Shown in pieces: positions 51,313-60,124 of a stretch of 64,000 nt of DNA (position 1 is the stretch's first letter; each line of letters starts with the position of its first letter). The DNA comes from CAYNRE01 sp964399535. Lineage in GTDB: Bacteria > Planctomycetota > Planctomycetia > Pirellulales > CAYNRE01. The position numbers and the translations under genes are program-made. The notes under the pieces are model-generated. The model saw only the letters and a program-made list of their open reading frames with translations. It ran no database searches and was not told the DNA's origin. Where the stretch lies: positions 124,001 to 188,000 of the forward strand of contig CAYNRE010000076.1 of NCBI GenBank assembly GCA_964399535.1, in the 5' to 3' direction.

Positions 51313-53778
51313 TTACAGGCGGCTCAACCACTCGAGCCGCTGTACCCAACCCTCACTGGTGTAATTGGTCGTTTCCTTGAACGGCGCGCTGTTGCCCAGC
51401 CGCTTGAGCACCACCTTGGCTTGCTCGATCGTTGCCCGGGCCTCGCTGGTCTGGTTGAGGCGCCGGTAGCACTCGGCGATCTGCACGTAGGCTTCCAACA
51501 CTTCGGGCGTGTGCGGGCTGCGGTTGACGGCCGTGGAGTAAGCGTCGATCGACTCGGCGTACCGCCCCAGGTCGAAAAGAATTTCGCCCCGGGCGAAATG
51601 CACGTTGCGCAGCAATAGCTCCTGATCGGGAGTCAGCTCCCGGTCCTGGCGCTGGGCATCCATCGTGCTCTGCGCGGCTTCGTAGTGGGGCAGCGCGCGT
51701 AGCAGGTACTGCTCGGCTTGCTTGGCCCGCGCCAGCCGCGTGCTCTCGGCTACCTCGGCCGTCGTATCTTGCTTGGAGCGATTGGCCAGATGCCGCAACG
51801 CTTCGCCCAGCAGGTAGTGCGATTCCACCGCCTGTGGGTCGTCTGGGTAGCGCTCCACGGCTTCCTGCAGCCGGGCCACGGCGTCCTCATAGCGCTCGCC
51901 CCGAATCAACAGTTTGCCCAACAGGAACAGCGATTTGCGCCACTCCGGACTCTGCGGCGTGAGGTACTCCCCCTCCAGGTTTTCCAGCAACAACTGCTCG
52001 GCTTCGCCCAGCTCGTCGCGCGCGGCCAGGGCCCCGGCCGCCAACACCCGGGCGGTAAAATTCGCGGCGTCGCGCGGGTGCCGCTCGATGCACTCGGCGA
52101 AGACCTTGAGCGCCTCGTCGACCCGCTCTTGAGCCAGCAGGGCGCGACCCTGGGCAACGAGCGCGGCCGGCCGGTGCCCGCGCATCTCGGTCGAAAGGTA
52201 GTCGTCGAGCACCCGCGAGGCGGTTTCGAAATCGCTCCCGGCCAACAGGGCCTCGGCGCTGTTCCAAAGCTCCTCCGGATACTCGCGCGTGGTGCGTTTC
52301 AGGTGGGCGAGCTCCAAGTACGCGGCGCCGGCCTGCCGCATGCGTTGCCGGCCCTGTTCCTGTAACTCCTGTCCGGGAATCGCGCTGGCCGCCCGATTGG
52401 CCAGCAAGGCCTTTCCCCAACGGCTGTAGCACTCGGCACGCAGCCGCGTGGTTTCTTCGGGCGACAGCACCCGGTCGGCCCGGTCGAGCAGCCGTATGGC
52501 CAGCTCGAACTGTTCCGCCTCGACCAGCTTGGCCTCGACCCCCCGCAGTTGTTCCGACAACACGGGCGCCGTGAGCCAGGGGTTCTGCAATCCCTCGGCC
52601 GGGTCGATCCGCTCCAGAGAGGCGCGGTAGGCATTGACCGATTCTTCGTCACGCCCCAACTGCGAAAGCAGCTCGGCCTGGGCGAAACTGGCCGCCAATC
52701 CCTCGGGCGATTCGTAGTGCAGCTTGACCGTGCGGGCGAACTGCTCCAGGGCGGCCCGCGGATCGTTCTTCTCCCGCAGGCAGACGGCCAGGAGAAACAT
52801 GGCCTTTTCGGCCACCTGGGTTCGCAGGGTATCGCGCTCCTGGGCCGCGGCCAAGCGGGCGATCGCCGAGTCGTAGAGCACCACCAGGCGAGCCGCGCTG
52901 GCCGGATCCTGGAGGGCAATGGGGTCGCGCGCCAAGGTACGGGCTTCCTCCATCAGCAGCCGCGCCCGCAGCAGTTCAACCTTGGCAATCGCGGGCGAAT
53001 CGGCCGGCACCTCTTCGAGCTTGGCCAGGCAGCGCTGCCGCTGATCGAGGAGGAACAGCGCCTCGGCCTGTGCAATGAGCGCCAACTGGCGATCTAACTC
53101 GTCGAGCCCGTCGTCGCGCAAGTAGTCGTCCAGGTGCCCAATCGCCTCTTCCAGCGCCGGCGGTGTGGCGGCGAAGCACGTTTGGGCCAGCATCTGGTGC
53201 AGCTCCGTGGCTCGGGCGGGCCAGAGCGCCAGGGCACGCTCCAGCACCGGCTGGGCCAGGTGCAGTTTGTTGGCGGCGAACAACGACTTGCCCAGGTGCC
53301 AGACCCCCTCGGCTTCGCGCCCTTCGGGCCAGCCGCGCTGCCGAACGGTTTCCAGGAAGCGGGCCGCGACCAGGTAGCCGCGCCTCTGATCGTCGCCAAA
53401 ATCGCGATCGGCTAACCGCGCGCGGGCAATGCCGAGCGCATAGGCCACGCCGGTGATTTCTTCCTCGCTGATGCCGGGTTTGTACCGTAGGCGCTGGGCC
53501 AACTCGGTGGCCATCAGGTCGTCGCCCGCGTCGAGCCGCTCCAGGACCTGGCTCAGACGCGGGATGGCGTCCTTGATCGCCTCTTGGCCCTGAAACAACA
53601 CGAGCCCCATGCCCAGGCTCAGCATCATGACCAGGCAGCCGACCACGGCCGCCACCGCCAGCTTGTGGCGCGCTAGTTGCCGGCCGAGCCGCTCGAAGCG
53701 GCGAATCCAGCCGACCCAACCGGCGGCGCCGGCCGAGGCTTCGCTTTGCTCGGGCAAGGAAGCTGGCATCCGTTCCAT
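51313..53778 (-). CDS. Membrane-anchored TPR protein upstream of the flagellar regulators
   Basis: 821 residues from ATG 53778 (a second ATG at 53769). One N-terminal membrane helix (LAVAAVVGCLVMMLSLGMGL, about residues 40-60), then about 750 residues of helix pairs with TPR character, for example AVARLQEAVERYPDDPQAVE (with SHYLLGEALRHLANRS), DEALKVFAECIERHPRDAAN and GRYAESIDAYSTAVNRSPHT. Topology predicts a periplasmic TPR array. No enzyme motif. It precedes flgN by 47 bases in the same direction, so it may be co-transcribed, but a flagellar function is not shown. Confidence 0.82.
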   Translation of the reverse strand: MERMPASLPEQSEASAGAAGWVGWIRRFERLGRQLARHKLAVAAVVGCLVMMLSLGMGLVLFQGQEAIKDAIPRLSQVLERLDAGDDLMATELAQRLRYKPGISEEEITGVAYALGIARARLADRDFGDDQRRGYLVAARFLETVRQRGWPEGREAEGVWHLGKSLFAANKLHLAQPVLERALALWPARATELHQMLAQTCFAATPPALEEAIGHLDDYLRDDGLDELDRQLALIAQAEALFLLDQRQRCLAKLEEVPADSPAIAKVELLRARLLMEEARTLARDPIALQDPASAARLVVLYDSAIARLAAAQERDTLRTQVAEKAMFLLAVCLREKNDPRAALEQFARTVKLHYESPEGLAASFAQAELLSQLGRDEESVNAYRASLERIDPAEGLQNPWLTAPVLSEQLRGVEAKLVEAEQFELAIRLLDRADRVLSPEETTRLRAECYSRWGKALLANRAASAIPGQELQEQGRQRMRQAGAAYLELAHLKRTTREYPEELWNSAEALLAGSDFETASRVLDDYLSTEMRGHRPAALVAQGRALLAQERVDEALKVFAECIERHPRDAANFTARVLAAGALAARDELGEAEQLLLENLEGEYLTPQSPEWRKSLFLLGKLLIRGERYEDAVARLQEAVERYPDDPQAVESHYLLGEALRHLANRSKQDTTAEVAESTRLARAKQAEQYLLRALPHYEAAQSTMDAQRQDRELTPDQELLLRNVHFARGEILFDLGRYAESIDAYSTAVNRSPHTPEVLEAYVQIAECYRRLNQTSEARATIEQAKVVLKRLGNSAPFKETTNYTSEGWVQRLEWLSRL

Positions 53779-54161
53779 CCGGGATGAGACCGGCGTCGAT
53801 CCCTGACGCCGAAGGACGCAAGCTCCGCCCCGGCCCGCTCGCGAGGCCCCGGGCAACGCGGCCGACACGCCGCGCAACCCACCGCTTCGAGCAAGTCCTG
53901 GAGCGGACGAAAATGCCTGAATCCAAGCAATTTGAGAAGAGAAACGCGGGGGGTATTTACTCGAAATGTTTTCCGAGTGTCAATCCACGTTTCAGCGCCG
54001 GCGCGTGCCGGTGGCGCCCCCTCGGGGGGTAGCCCGAGCGAGCCTTCGCCGCGGCGGGAGGTGCGAACCGGCGCTGCGATGCGAATGGGCGCTGCCGAAG
54101 CAAGGCCGCGCGGGGCAGCCCTTCGAAGCTAACCCAGTTCCGCCAGCCGCGTCGCGACCGC
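53779..54161 (-). other. Intergenic region upstream of the TPR gene
   Basis: 383 bases. An AT-richer island (53905-53985) stands out from GC-rich flanks and contains a candidate promoter. The part 53995-54130 is GC-rich with no gene I can support. Confidence 0.5.
53955..53983 (-). promoter_or_regulatory. Candidate sigma-70 promoter of the TPR/flgN/kinase/regulator genes
   Basis: On the minus strand a perfect TTGACA (53983 down to 53978) is followed after 17 bases by GTAAAT (53960 down to 53955), in the most AT-rich stretch of the region. The -10 is poor. Start would be about 170 bases before ATG 53778. Confidence 0.35.
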
Positions 54162-54932
54162 TCAGCTTTCCTGCGCTGCCGAGCTGGCCGAGGGCCGACC
54201 CTGGCCCGTCACAATCGCCATCATCCAGCGATTCATGTCGGCCAGCATCTGCTGGGCGATTTCGTGGCCGCAGGGATACAACCGCAAATCGACCGACATG
54301 CCGGCGGCGTGCAACAACCGCAGGTCGTGACAGGTTTGCTCGGCCGGGTACTCGGCGCTCTGCTGCCCGCAGGCCAGAAATATGGGAACCCGCCGCGAGT
54401 GAGGCAAGCTGCACAAGGGAGCATGCCCCTGGGGGAACCGGCCGCCCAGCGAGAGCACCCCCGCGAATCGGTCGGGATGCCGCAGCGCCATCCGCCAGGC
54501 CATGGTTCCGCCCCGATCGAACCCGGCCAGAAACACTCGCCGGGGCGCCAAGTTCAATTCCCGCCGCGCGGTATCCAGCGCCAGGTCGAGCCGGTCAATC
54601 GCCCGCTCGACCCCCTCGGGCGAAAGATCCCAACTAAAGCTCGCCGTCCCCGGGGCCTCGGCTCCGATCTCCGTACCGCGCAGCGCCAGCCCGGCGTAGT
54701 TTCTCAAGCTGATGTGTGGCATTAACCGCTTCAACTGACGTTCGTCGCCACGTGGTCCGGGCAACCAGACCAGTAGCGGATACGAGTAATTCTGCTCGTA
54801 GTGCAAGGGCACGAACAGCGACCAGGGACGCTGCGGATCGGCCGAAAACCGACCGGCCGAAACCGGCGATTCGGCTCGCGATCCGGAACTGGAGCCAGAG
54901 CCCTGGGCACGCAGGGCGGGAAGACGATGCAT
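54162..54932 (-). CDS. Alpha/beta-hydrolase-fold (carboxylesterase-like) protein with altered nucleophile
   Basis: 256 residues from ATG 54932. The fold is recognisable: YPLLVWLPGPRGDERQL (oxyanion strand), RRVFLAGFDRGGTMAWRMAL (nucleophile elbow), FAGVLSLGGRFP, VPIFLACGQQSAEYP (acid strand), VDLRLYPCGHEI (His loop). In the phospholipase/carboxylesterase family the elbow is G-F-S-Q-G-G. Here the codon is GAT, so Ser is Asp (D139), and the usual acidic residue after the sixth strand (G-x-x-D) is also changed. The His is kept. It may be a non-catalytic or differently catalytic member. No signal peptide is clear. Confidence 0.82.
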   Translation of the reverse strand: MHRLPALRAQGSGSSSGSRAESPVSAGRFSADPQRPWSLFVPLHYEQNYSYPLLVWLPGPRGDERQLKRLMPHISLRNYAGLALRGTEIGAEAPGTASFSWDLSPEGVERAIDRLDLALDTARRELNLAPRRVFLAGFDRGGTMAWRMALRHPDRFAGVLSLGGRFPQGHAPLCSLPHSRRVPIFLACGQQSAEYPAEQTCHDLRLLHAAGMSVDLRLYPCGHEIAQQMLADMNRWMMAIVTGQGRPSASSAAQES

Positions 54933-55081
54933 GAGTTCTCTACCCCTGTGGTGGGAATCCGTTCGAGAGGGAGGTCTTCCTGACCAGTCGTTCACCATCG
55001 AGCAGTTCCGGCTCGATGGACCGATCCACTTGGAGCAGCCAAGCAGCGTCCTCCTCGGAGCGCTGAAGGCCAGGCGGGCCC

Positions 55082-55912
55082 TTATCTTAGCGTCTCCCGA
55101 GAGCCAGGACGATGGGCAAACCGACTTCCCCTGGCCTGGGGCGTTCGCCAGACCTGAAACAAAACCGGGTCGCCGGACGGGGCCTGGTCGGAGCCCACCA
55201 TTTCGCGAAAGGGAAACATCCGACCCGGACAAGCGGTTGTTTTCAAATCGCCATGGCGAACCACCTTCCGGCGGTCGATGCCGTAGCGCTCGACCAGGTA
55301 CGCAACGAGTTGCCGGCAAGCGGTTTCCTGCCGCGCCGTGGGGGCGGCGCGCTCGAAATCGCCAACCAGGCAGACCCCCACGCCGTGCCGGTTGTATTCC
55401 GCTTCGCCGGCATGCGCGCCCTGGCGCTGCTCGAGCCAACGAAAGGTGGGCTCGATCTGGCCGTCGGGCATTCCACGCCCATTGCCAATCACAAAGTGAT
55501 AGCCAATGCCCTGCCAGGCGCGGCCCTCGCGGTCGACCCGCTGACGGTGTTCGGCATCGATCGACGCGACGTCGCCCATCTCAGTCGCCGTGTGATGCAA
55601 CACAATGTACTTCCAATCACCGGGCGGAGCGGCCGGGGCCCAGGGGCCGCGAGGATCGATTCCCTGCTCGGCCGATTCCAGCCCCAAGGGCTCATCCGCC
55701 GCGCTTGTCCGCTGGTTGGTCACCAGTGCGAAGTTGCTATCCGGAGGCTCGACCACGGCTGGGGCTTGGGTCGCGCGCATCGCTCCCAACCAACTGCTCA
55801 TGGGTCGGCTCGGGCCGACCAACCCGGGGCGCGCCCCGCAGCCGGCTCCGACAAGCAAGACAACCGCCGCGGCCGCCGCTCGCCATCGACTTGACCGATG
55901 CCGCCTATTCAT
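55082..55912 (-). CDS. N-acetylmuramoyl-L-alanine amidase, lipoprotein-like
   Basis: 276 residues from ATG 55912. A basic N-terminus and hydrophobic run end in VVLLVGAGC, a possible though imperfect lipobox. The Amidase_2/PGRP domain covers about residues 90-245: zinc-ligand region YIVLHHTATE, GIGYHFVIGNGRG, EYNRHGVGVCLVGDFE and RHGDLKTTACPGRMFPF, where the second His and the Cys complete the metal site. It should cleave the bond between N-acetylmuramic acid and L-Ala of peptidoglycan in the periplasm. Gap of 326 bases from mdh; likely its own transcript. Confidence 0.88.
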   Translation of the reverse strand: MNRRHRSSRWRAAAAAVVLLVGAGCGARPGLVGPSRPMSSWLGAMRATQAPAVVEPPDSNFALVTNQRTSAADEPLGLESAEQGIDPRGPWAPAAPPGDWKYIVLHHTATEMGDVASIDAEHRQRVDREGRAWQGIGYHFVIGNGRGMPDGQIEPTFRWLEQRQGAHAGEAEYNRHGVGVCLVGDFERAAPTARQETACRQLVAYLVERYGIDRRKVVRHGDLKTTACPGRMFPFREMVGSDQAPSGDPVLFQVWRTPQARGSRFAHRPGSRETLR

Positions 55913-56238
55913 TGCCCGCAACCGCTGCCTCGTTTGGCAAACTGCCCCGCCGGCACCTGCGCGCCCCGCAGGGAGAGTGGCCGACTCTAGGCGATGCCGC
56001 AAGACCAGGTCAACGGCGTTTTAGGCCGACAAGCGCCCGGGCCACAACCTGATTCGCGAACCCTCCCGCTTTAGCACGGCCCGCCGCGGGCGGGCTCAAG
56101 CGGCCGTCGCCCGAACGACCACGGCGGGGGCGATCGCCCCAATTTGCGCATCTCGCCCACGGGCGCAAGAGGCGCCGCTGCGCCACCTGCGCGTTGGCGG
56201 CTTGTTCTGGGCGGCTTGGAGCGGCAAGCGGCGCGTTA
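55913..56238 (-). other. Intergenic region between mdh and the amidase gene
   Basis: 326 bases. Holds a 17-base hairpin (56079-56095) and a 14-bp palindrome GGGGCGATCGCCCC (56127-56140), both possible transcript ends for mdh. No gene and no clear promoter seen. Confidence 0.5.
56079..56095 (-). terminator. Hairpin downstream of mdh
   Basis: GCCCGCC and GGCGGGC pair perfectly across a 3-base loop, about 145 bases after the mdh stop. No U-tract, so only a possible terminator. Confidence 0.35.
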
Positions 56239-57180
56239 TCAGACCAGCTTCGCCATCGAGGCGACCAGTGATTTGACCGAGTCGACGCTCTTTTGGAACT
56301 CGGCCCGCTCGCTGGCGCTGAGATCCAGCTCAATGATCTTCTCGACGCCACCGGCGCCCAGAACAACCGGCACCCCGACATAGTAGCCGCCCACGCCGTA
56401 TTCCCGGTCGCAATAGGCGGCACAGGGAATCAGCCGTTTCTTGTCGCGGACCACGGCTTCGACCATTTGGGCCGTCGCCGCGGCGGGGGCGTAGTACGCG
56501 CTGCCGGTCTTGAGCAAGGCCACGATCTCGGCACCGCCATCGCGGGTTCGCTGTACGATTTCGGCCAATCGCTCGGGCTTAATCAACTGCGTAACCGGAA
56601 TGCCGCCGACCGAGGTGTAGCTCGGCAGCGGCACCATCGTATCGCCGTGGCCGCCCATCAGCAGCGCCGAGATATCTTCCACGCTCACTCCCAGCTCCAT
56701 CGCCAGAAAGGTGCGGTAGCGGGCCGTGTCGAGCACCCCGGCCTGACCCAGCACGCGGGCAGACGGAAAACCGGTAACCTGAAAGGCTCGCTGCACCATG
56801 GCATCGAGCGGGTTGGAAACCACGATGACCACCGCCTCGGGGCTGGTCCGCTTCACTTCGCTGGCCACGCTGCCCACGATCTTGGCGTTGGTGGCCAACA
56901 GGTCGTCGCGGCTCATGCCCGGCTTGCGGGCGATACCGGCGGTGATCACCACCACGTCGCTGCCGGCGGTTTCGTCGTAATTCGAGGTGCCGGTGACGCG
57001 TGAGTCGAACCCCATAATGGGCGAGGCCTGCATCAGATCGAGCGCTTTGCCCTTGGGCATTCCCTCGGTTTGAGGAATGTCGAGCAACGCGACATCGCCC
57101 AATTCGGCCGCCGCGCACCAATGAGCCGTGGTGGCTCCGACGTTGCCGGCCCCGACGATCGTGATTCGATGACGCCTCAT
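56239..57180 (-). CDS. mdh: Malate dehydrogenase (NAD-dependent)
   Basis: 313 residues from ATG 57180, five bases after AAGGAG. Rossmann motif ITIVGAGNVGATTAHW; acidic residue at the second strand end (VALLDI) fits NAD; substrate Arg in ARKPGMSRDDLLATNAKI; VSNPLDAM; catalytic His in LMGGHGDTMVPLPSYTSVGG. This pattern is the lactate-dehydrogenase-like MDH type (MDH3). It interconverts malate and oxaloacetate in the citric acid cycle. Separated from its neighbours by gaps of 203 and 326 bases, so probably a single-gene unit. Confidence 0.95.
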   Translation of the reverse strand: MRRHRITIVGAGNVGATTAHWCAAAELGDVALLDIPQTEGMPKGKALDLMQASPIMGFDSRVTGTSNYDETAGSDVVVITAGIARKPGMSRDDLLATNAKIVGSVASEVKRTSPEAVVIVVSNPLDAMVQRAFQVTGFPSARVLGQAGVLDTARYRTFLAMELGVSVEDISALLMGGHGDTMVPLPSYTSVGGIPVTQLIKPERLAEIVQRTRDGGAEIVALLKTGSAYYAPAAATAQMVEAVVRDKKRLIPCAAYCDREYGVGGYYVGVPVVLGAGGVEKIIELDLSASERAEFQKSVDSVKSLVASMAKLV

Positions 57181-57383
57181 GATGGCTCCTTCGTGCGCGC
57201 CCTGGAACCAGGGCCAGCAGCGGGGCCCCCCAGCGAGCAAGGCGCGGGAAATTCCGTGACAAGGTACTCGATCGCCGCGCCCAGAGGCGCGGCCCTCGTG
57301 AGTATCCGGTTCCCAACCGGGGCGTCAAGGGGCCCTTGGCGGCGCGTTGTTTCGCCCACCCAACCCACCAGCGCGGGGCCAGG

Positions 57384-58745
57384 CTACTCCGGATTCAGAT
57401 GAGAAAAATCGGGCGATTCCGACCCGCGAGGCACCGCTGCGCGGTTCGGCACACCCCCGCGCCAAACCGCCAGCCAGGTCACCAGGCCCGTGCCCCCCAG
57501 CCCCAGGGCGACCAACAGCCAGAACCCAATCCGTCCCGAGGGGGGCGCCGGTTCCGCACCCCGCGCAACGACCGGAGCAATGATCAACGGCGCCAATTGC
57601 AGTTGCCCGCGCCCCTCGTCCGTGGCTTGCACGCCGGCCCGGGACCGGTAGGCCCACACCTTGAAAAACACCCCTGCCAGGCGTATCGGCTGCGATTGGT
57701 TCTCGCCAGGCACGATCCCCTCGGCCAGCCGCGGGGCGCACACCACCAGCGGGCTGCGCTGGGAATCGGGAGTGAAGAATTCCACTTCGAAGTAATGGTC
57801 GAGCCCGGTCGCCTTTCGAGTGTCGGCGTTTTCGATGGCGATTCGTACAATTCGTCGCGCCGTGCCCGCCAATCGCACCACACGACCGCGCTGGCTGGCC
57901 GGCTCGTTGAACAACGGCACCACCGAGTCGCTCGTCGCCTTGGCCGGCGGTTCAGCCGGCTCGCGCGACACCAGTTTCAAGAGGGCGAAGAAAGGCTCGT
58001 GGTCTGCCGCCGTCAGCCGCGTGCGGTCTTGCACCTGGTTCCACAACCCACGGTCGAAATCGGCCAACTCGGGCGGCTGGTCGGCGTACCACTGCCAGCG
58101 CGACAAAACCACGCGAGGGCGCACGGGGCTCGCCTGGACATCGGCCCCCATCATGACGCCCCACCCGCCAGCCAGCACGGCACCGGGGGGCTGGGCTTGC
58201 CACTCTCGGGGAGCTTGGCGTGAAACCACGTCGACTTCGATCGAAGTGCCTTCTAGTTGTAACCGGCCCCGATACAGTTCGCTGAAATCCCAGCGCTGGG
58301 CAATCTCGCCGGCAAGAGGCTCCACCTCGAACTGAATCAGCCGTCCTCGCAGCCGCACCGCGCGGCCCACCACCAACTCGGGCTTCCGCCAGTCGTCGGC
58401 CGACACGGGCTGCCGGCCGGTTTCGCCGGACAATTGCCACGGCGCAACTCGCGTCACGGCCCAAGCCAGCCGAGCTTCGTCGGCCCTGGAAAGCGGTCCC
58501 GACTGGGCCTGCTGGAGCAGCGGTCCGCAGCCTTCCAGTTCCAGTAGCTCGCGCACCGAGACCACGCCTTGGGGTTCGGTGCTCGGCTCGACCTGCCCAG
58601 GGGCCGGTCGCACCAACCCACCGACGGCGAGGGCCAGCACAAACCAGGGGGCCCATCGGCCGGCTCCGAACGGGCCAGCGCGGGCAGGCAGCCCCTTGCC
58701 AGCGCCGCCAGCGAAACCGCGGGCCTGAGGCAAACCACCGGTCAT
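57384..58745 (-). CDS. Exported/membrane protein of unknown function (paralogue of the next gene)
   Basis: 453 residues; ATG 58745 overlaps the stop of the upstream gene (ATGA). A signal-like segment (APWFVLALAVGGLVRPAPGQ) and a C-terminal membrane helix (IGFWLLVALGLGGTGLVTWL) make it a membrane-tethered periplasmic protein. Two modules: about residues 105-220 (VVGRAVRLRGRLIQFEVEPL) and about 275-390 (GRVVRLAGTARRIVRIAIEN; YFEVEFFT; IRLAGVFFKVWAYRSR; QLAPLIIAPVV). The second closely resembles the module in the neighbouring gene. The strand-rich 'RG-x-x-VRL-x-G' start is suggestive of an OB-like barrel, but I do not recognise the family and assign no function. Confidence 0.75.
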   Translation of the reverse strand: MTGGLPQARGFAGGAGKGLPARAGPFGAGRWAPWFVLALAVGGLVRPAPGQVEPSTEPQGVVSVRELLELEGCGPLLQQAQSGPLSRADEARLAWAVTRVAPWQLSGETGRQPVSADDWRKPELVVGRAVRLRGRLIQFEVEPLAGEIAQRWDFSELYRGRLQLEGTSIEVDVVSRQAPREWQAQPPGAVLAGGWGVMMGADVQASPVRPRVVLSRWQWYADQPPELADFDRGLWNQVQDRTRLTAADHEPFFALLKLVSREPAEPPAKATSDSVVPLFNEPASQRGRVVRLAGTARRIVRIAIENADTRKATGLDHYFEVEFFTPDSQRSPLVVCAPRLAEGIVPGENQSQPIRLAGVFFKVWAYRSRAGVQATDEGRGQLQLAPLIIAPVVARGAEPAPPSGRIGFWLLVALGLGGTGLVTWLAVWRGGVPNRAAVPRGSESPDFSHLNPE

Positions 58746-59761
58746 GACGCGCCCTCGGCTTGGTGGTTACCTGGCGCCAGGTCGGCATCCGACTTCGAGG
58801 ATGATTCCGCCAAGTTTTGCCGGCCCAAGCGATCCCAGCCAGCGGCCATTTCCTCGGCACTGGGGAGCGGAGTATTCGGGGCCCGCGCTCGGCCGGCCCG
58901 CCCTCCTCGGGTCGGCCGCCGCCGGGCGAGCAGTCGCTGCCGACCCCGCAGGGCGATGAGCACCAGCAGCCCCGTAAGGGTAAACAGGACCAGCCCCGTC
59001 ATTCCCCGGCCCGAGGGGGCCGGGGCACCCGATTTCGAGGTCGAAAGCCAGGCCACGTCGCGGGCCACCAGGAGGGGAGCCGTGCGCAGCTCGCTTTGGG
59101 CCTGGTAGGGCCAGCGCTTGAAATAAACCGCGGCTAATCGCACCGGTTCGGCCATCTCGATCGCCACCGGGAACCCCTCGGGTAGCTCGCGGCAGTAAAC
59201 CACGACCGGCAGTTCGGGTTCGTCATCGAGCGACAGCCAAAGCTCGTAGAACTCCGTAATCAGGCCGGCGGCGAGAGGCACGCGGCGGGCCCGGCGCACC
59301 GTCCCCTGCAAGCGCACCAGTTGGCCGCGCAGCGAGGCAGGCTGCCCAAGCAGTTGCGCGTAGCTCAGCCCGCTAACGGCCAGGGATTCGAGCTGGGCCG
59401 AGTCCACCGCTTCGAGGCTAAGCCAAAGGGAGACCAGCGATTGGCGCTCGCCGCTGCGAAACCCCACGTCGTCGCGAACACCGCTCAGCAACTCGTCGAG
59501 CGGCGACCAGGCAGCTTGGGGCTCGGGCGAGCTGCCCGGCGGACCGGGGGGGGCATCGGAATCGGACTGGTCCAGGGCAAACAACCAGTTCCAATGGGCC
59601 GGCCGACTGGCCTGCCGCATCAGCAGCAAGACCAGCGCCAGCGCCGCCACCAGGCTCAGAAGCCGACGCAGGTCGCGCGCCGACAACAATCGCGGCTTGC
59701 CGCGACCACGGGAGCCACGATCGGGGGGAGACGATGACGACGAAATACAAGTGTCGGCCAT
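58742..59761 (-). CDS. Membrane protein of unknown function (shares a module with its neighbour)
   Basis: 339 residues from ATG 59761. The frame is open far upstream, but that part is antisense to the TPR gene and rejected. N-terminal helix LLSLVAALALVLLLMRQASR; C-terminal helix MTGLVLFTLTGLLVLIALRG followed by a basic cytoplasmic tail. The middle carries the same module as the next gene: RGQLVRLQGTVRRARRVPLA, FYELWLSLDDEPELPVVVYC, VRLAAVYFKRWPYQAQ and RTAPLLVARDVAWL. Overlap and shared module argue for a joint complex or a duplicated gene. Divergent from the large TPR gene. Confidence 0.75.
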   Translation of the reverse strand: MADTCISSSSSPPDRGSRGRGKPRLLSARDLRRLLSLVAALALVLLLMRQASRPAHWNWLFALDQSDSDAPPGPPGSSPEPQAAWSPLDELLSGVRDDVGFRSGERQSLVSLWLSLEAVDSAQLESLAVSGLSYAQLLGQPASLRGQLVRLQGTVRRARRVPLAAGLITEFYELWLSLDDEPELPVVVYCRELPEGFPVAIEMAEPVRLAAVYFKRWPYQAQSELRTAPLLVARDVAWLSTSKSGAPAPSGRGMTGLVLFTLTGLLVLIALRGRQRLLARRRPTRGGRAGRARAPNTPLPSAEEMAAGWDRLGRQNLAESSSKSDADLAPGNHQAEGAS

Positions 59762-60124
59762 GGACCACGTCAACCCTGATCGCGCGGTTGCCCCTGCCGG
59801 GCGTCCATGCCGCAGGGCCGAAAGCAAAGGGGCTGCACCAATCTTAAGCCAAGGGGGGCCAAACAGGAAACTTGCCCCGCTCCCCCGCCGGCGAAAGAAT
59901 TCCCACGCGGCTCGCACCGGCCCTCGGCAATCGCCGCCCCTGGGGAATTTGCGACGCCGGCGGCCGATTTCGCGAAACGCGGAGGCGCTTGCTCGCCGCG
60001 ATCCGCAAGCGGGTTGCCATCGCCTGGAAACCCCCGGACCACGACGCCGGATTCCTTGCCGCTTGCAATTGGGCGAGATAAGTTGACCATTAGGATCCCT
60101 CTTCGACTCCGCAGGAAGTTGCCC
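59762..60124. other. Divergent region before the large TPR gene
   Basis: 363 bases between divergent genes. The plus-strand frame is open here (to 59807), but its translation is basic and Pro-rich without a signal, and the GTG at 60125 is better. TTGCCG (60056-60061) and a weak TAAGTT 17 bases on are the only promoter-like pair I see. Confidence 0.4.
60113..60118 (+). promoter_or_regulatory. Ribosome binding site deciding the TPR gene start
   Basis: AGGAAG six bases before GTG 60125. That start gives an immediate signal peptide, whereas the longest frame would add 106 residues without one. Confidence 0.6.

Noticed and set aside
56127..56140. GGGGCGATCGCCCC, which contains the HIP1-like octamer GCGATCGC
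   Set aside because: A single copy in a GC-rich spacer; not evidence of a cyanobacterial-type repeat family. Listed only as a palindrome.
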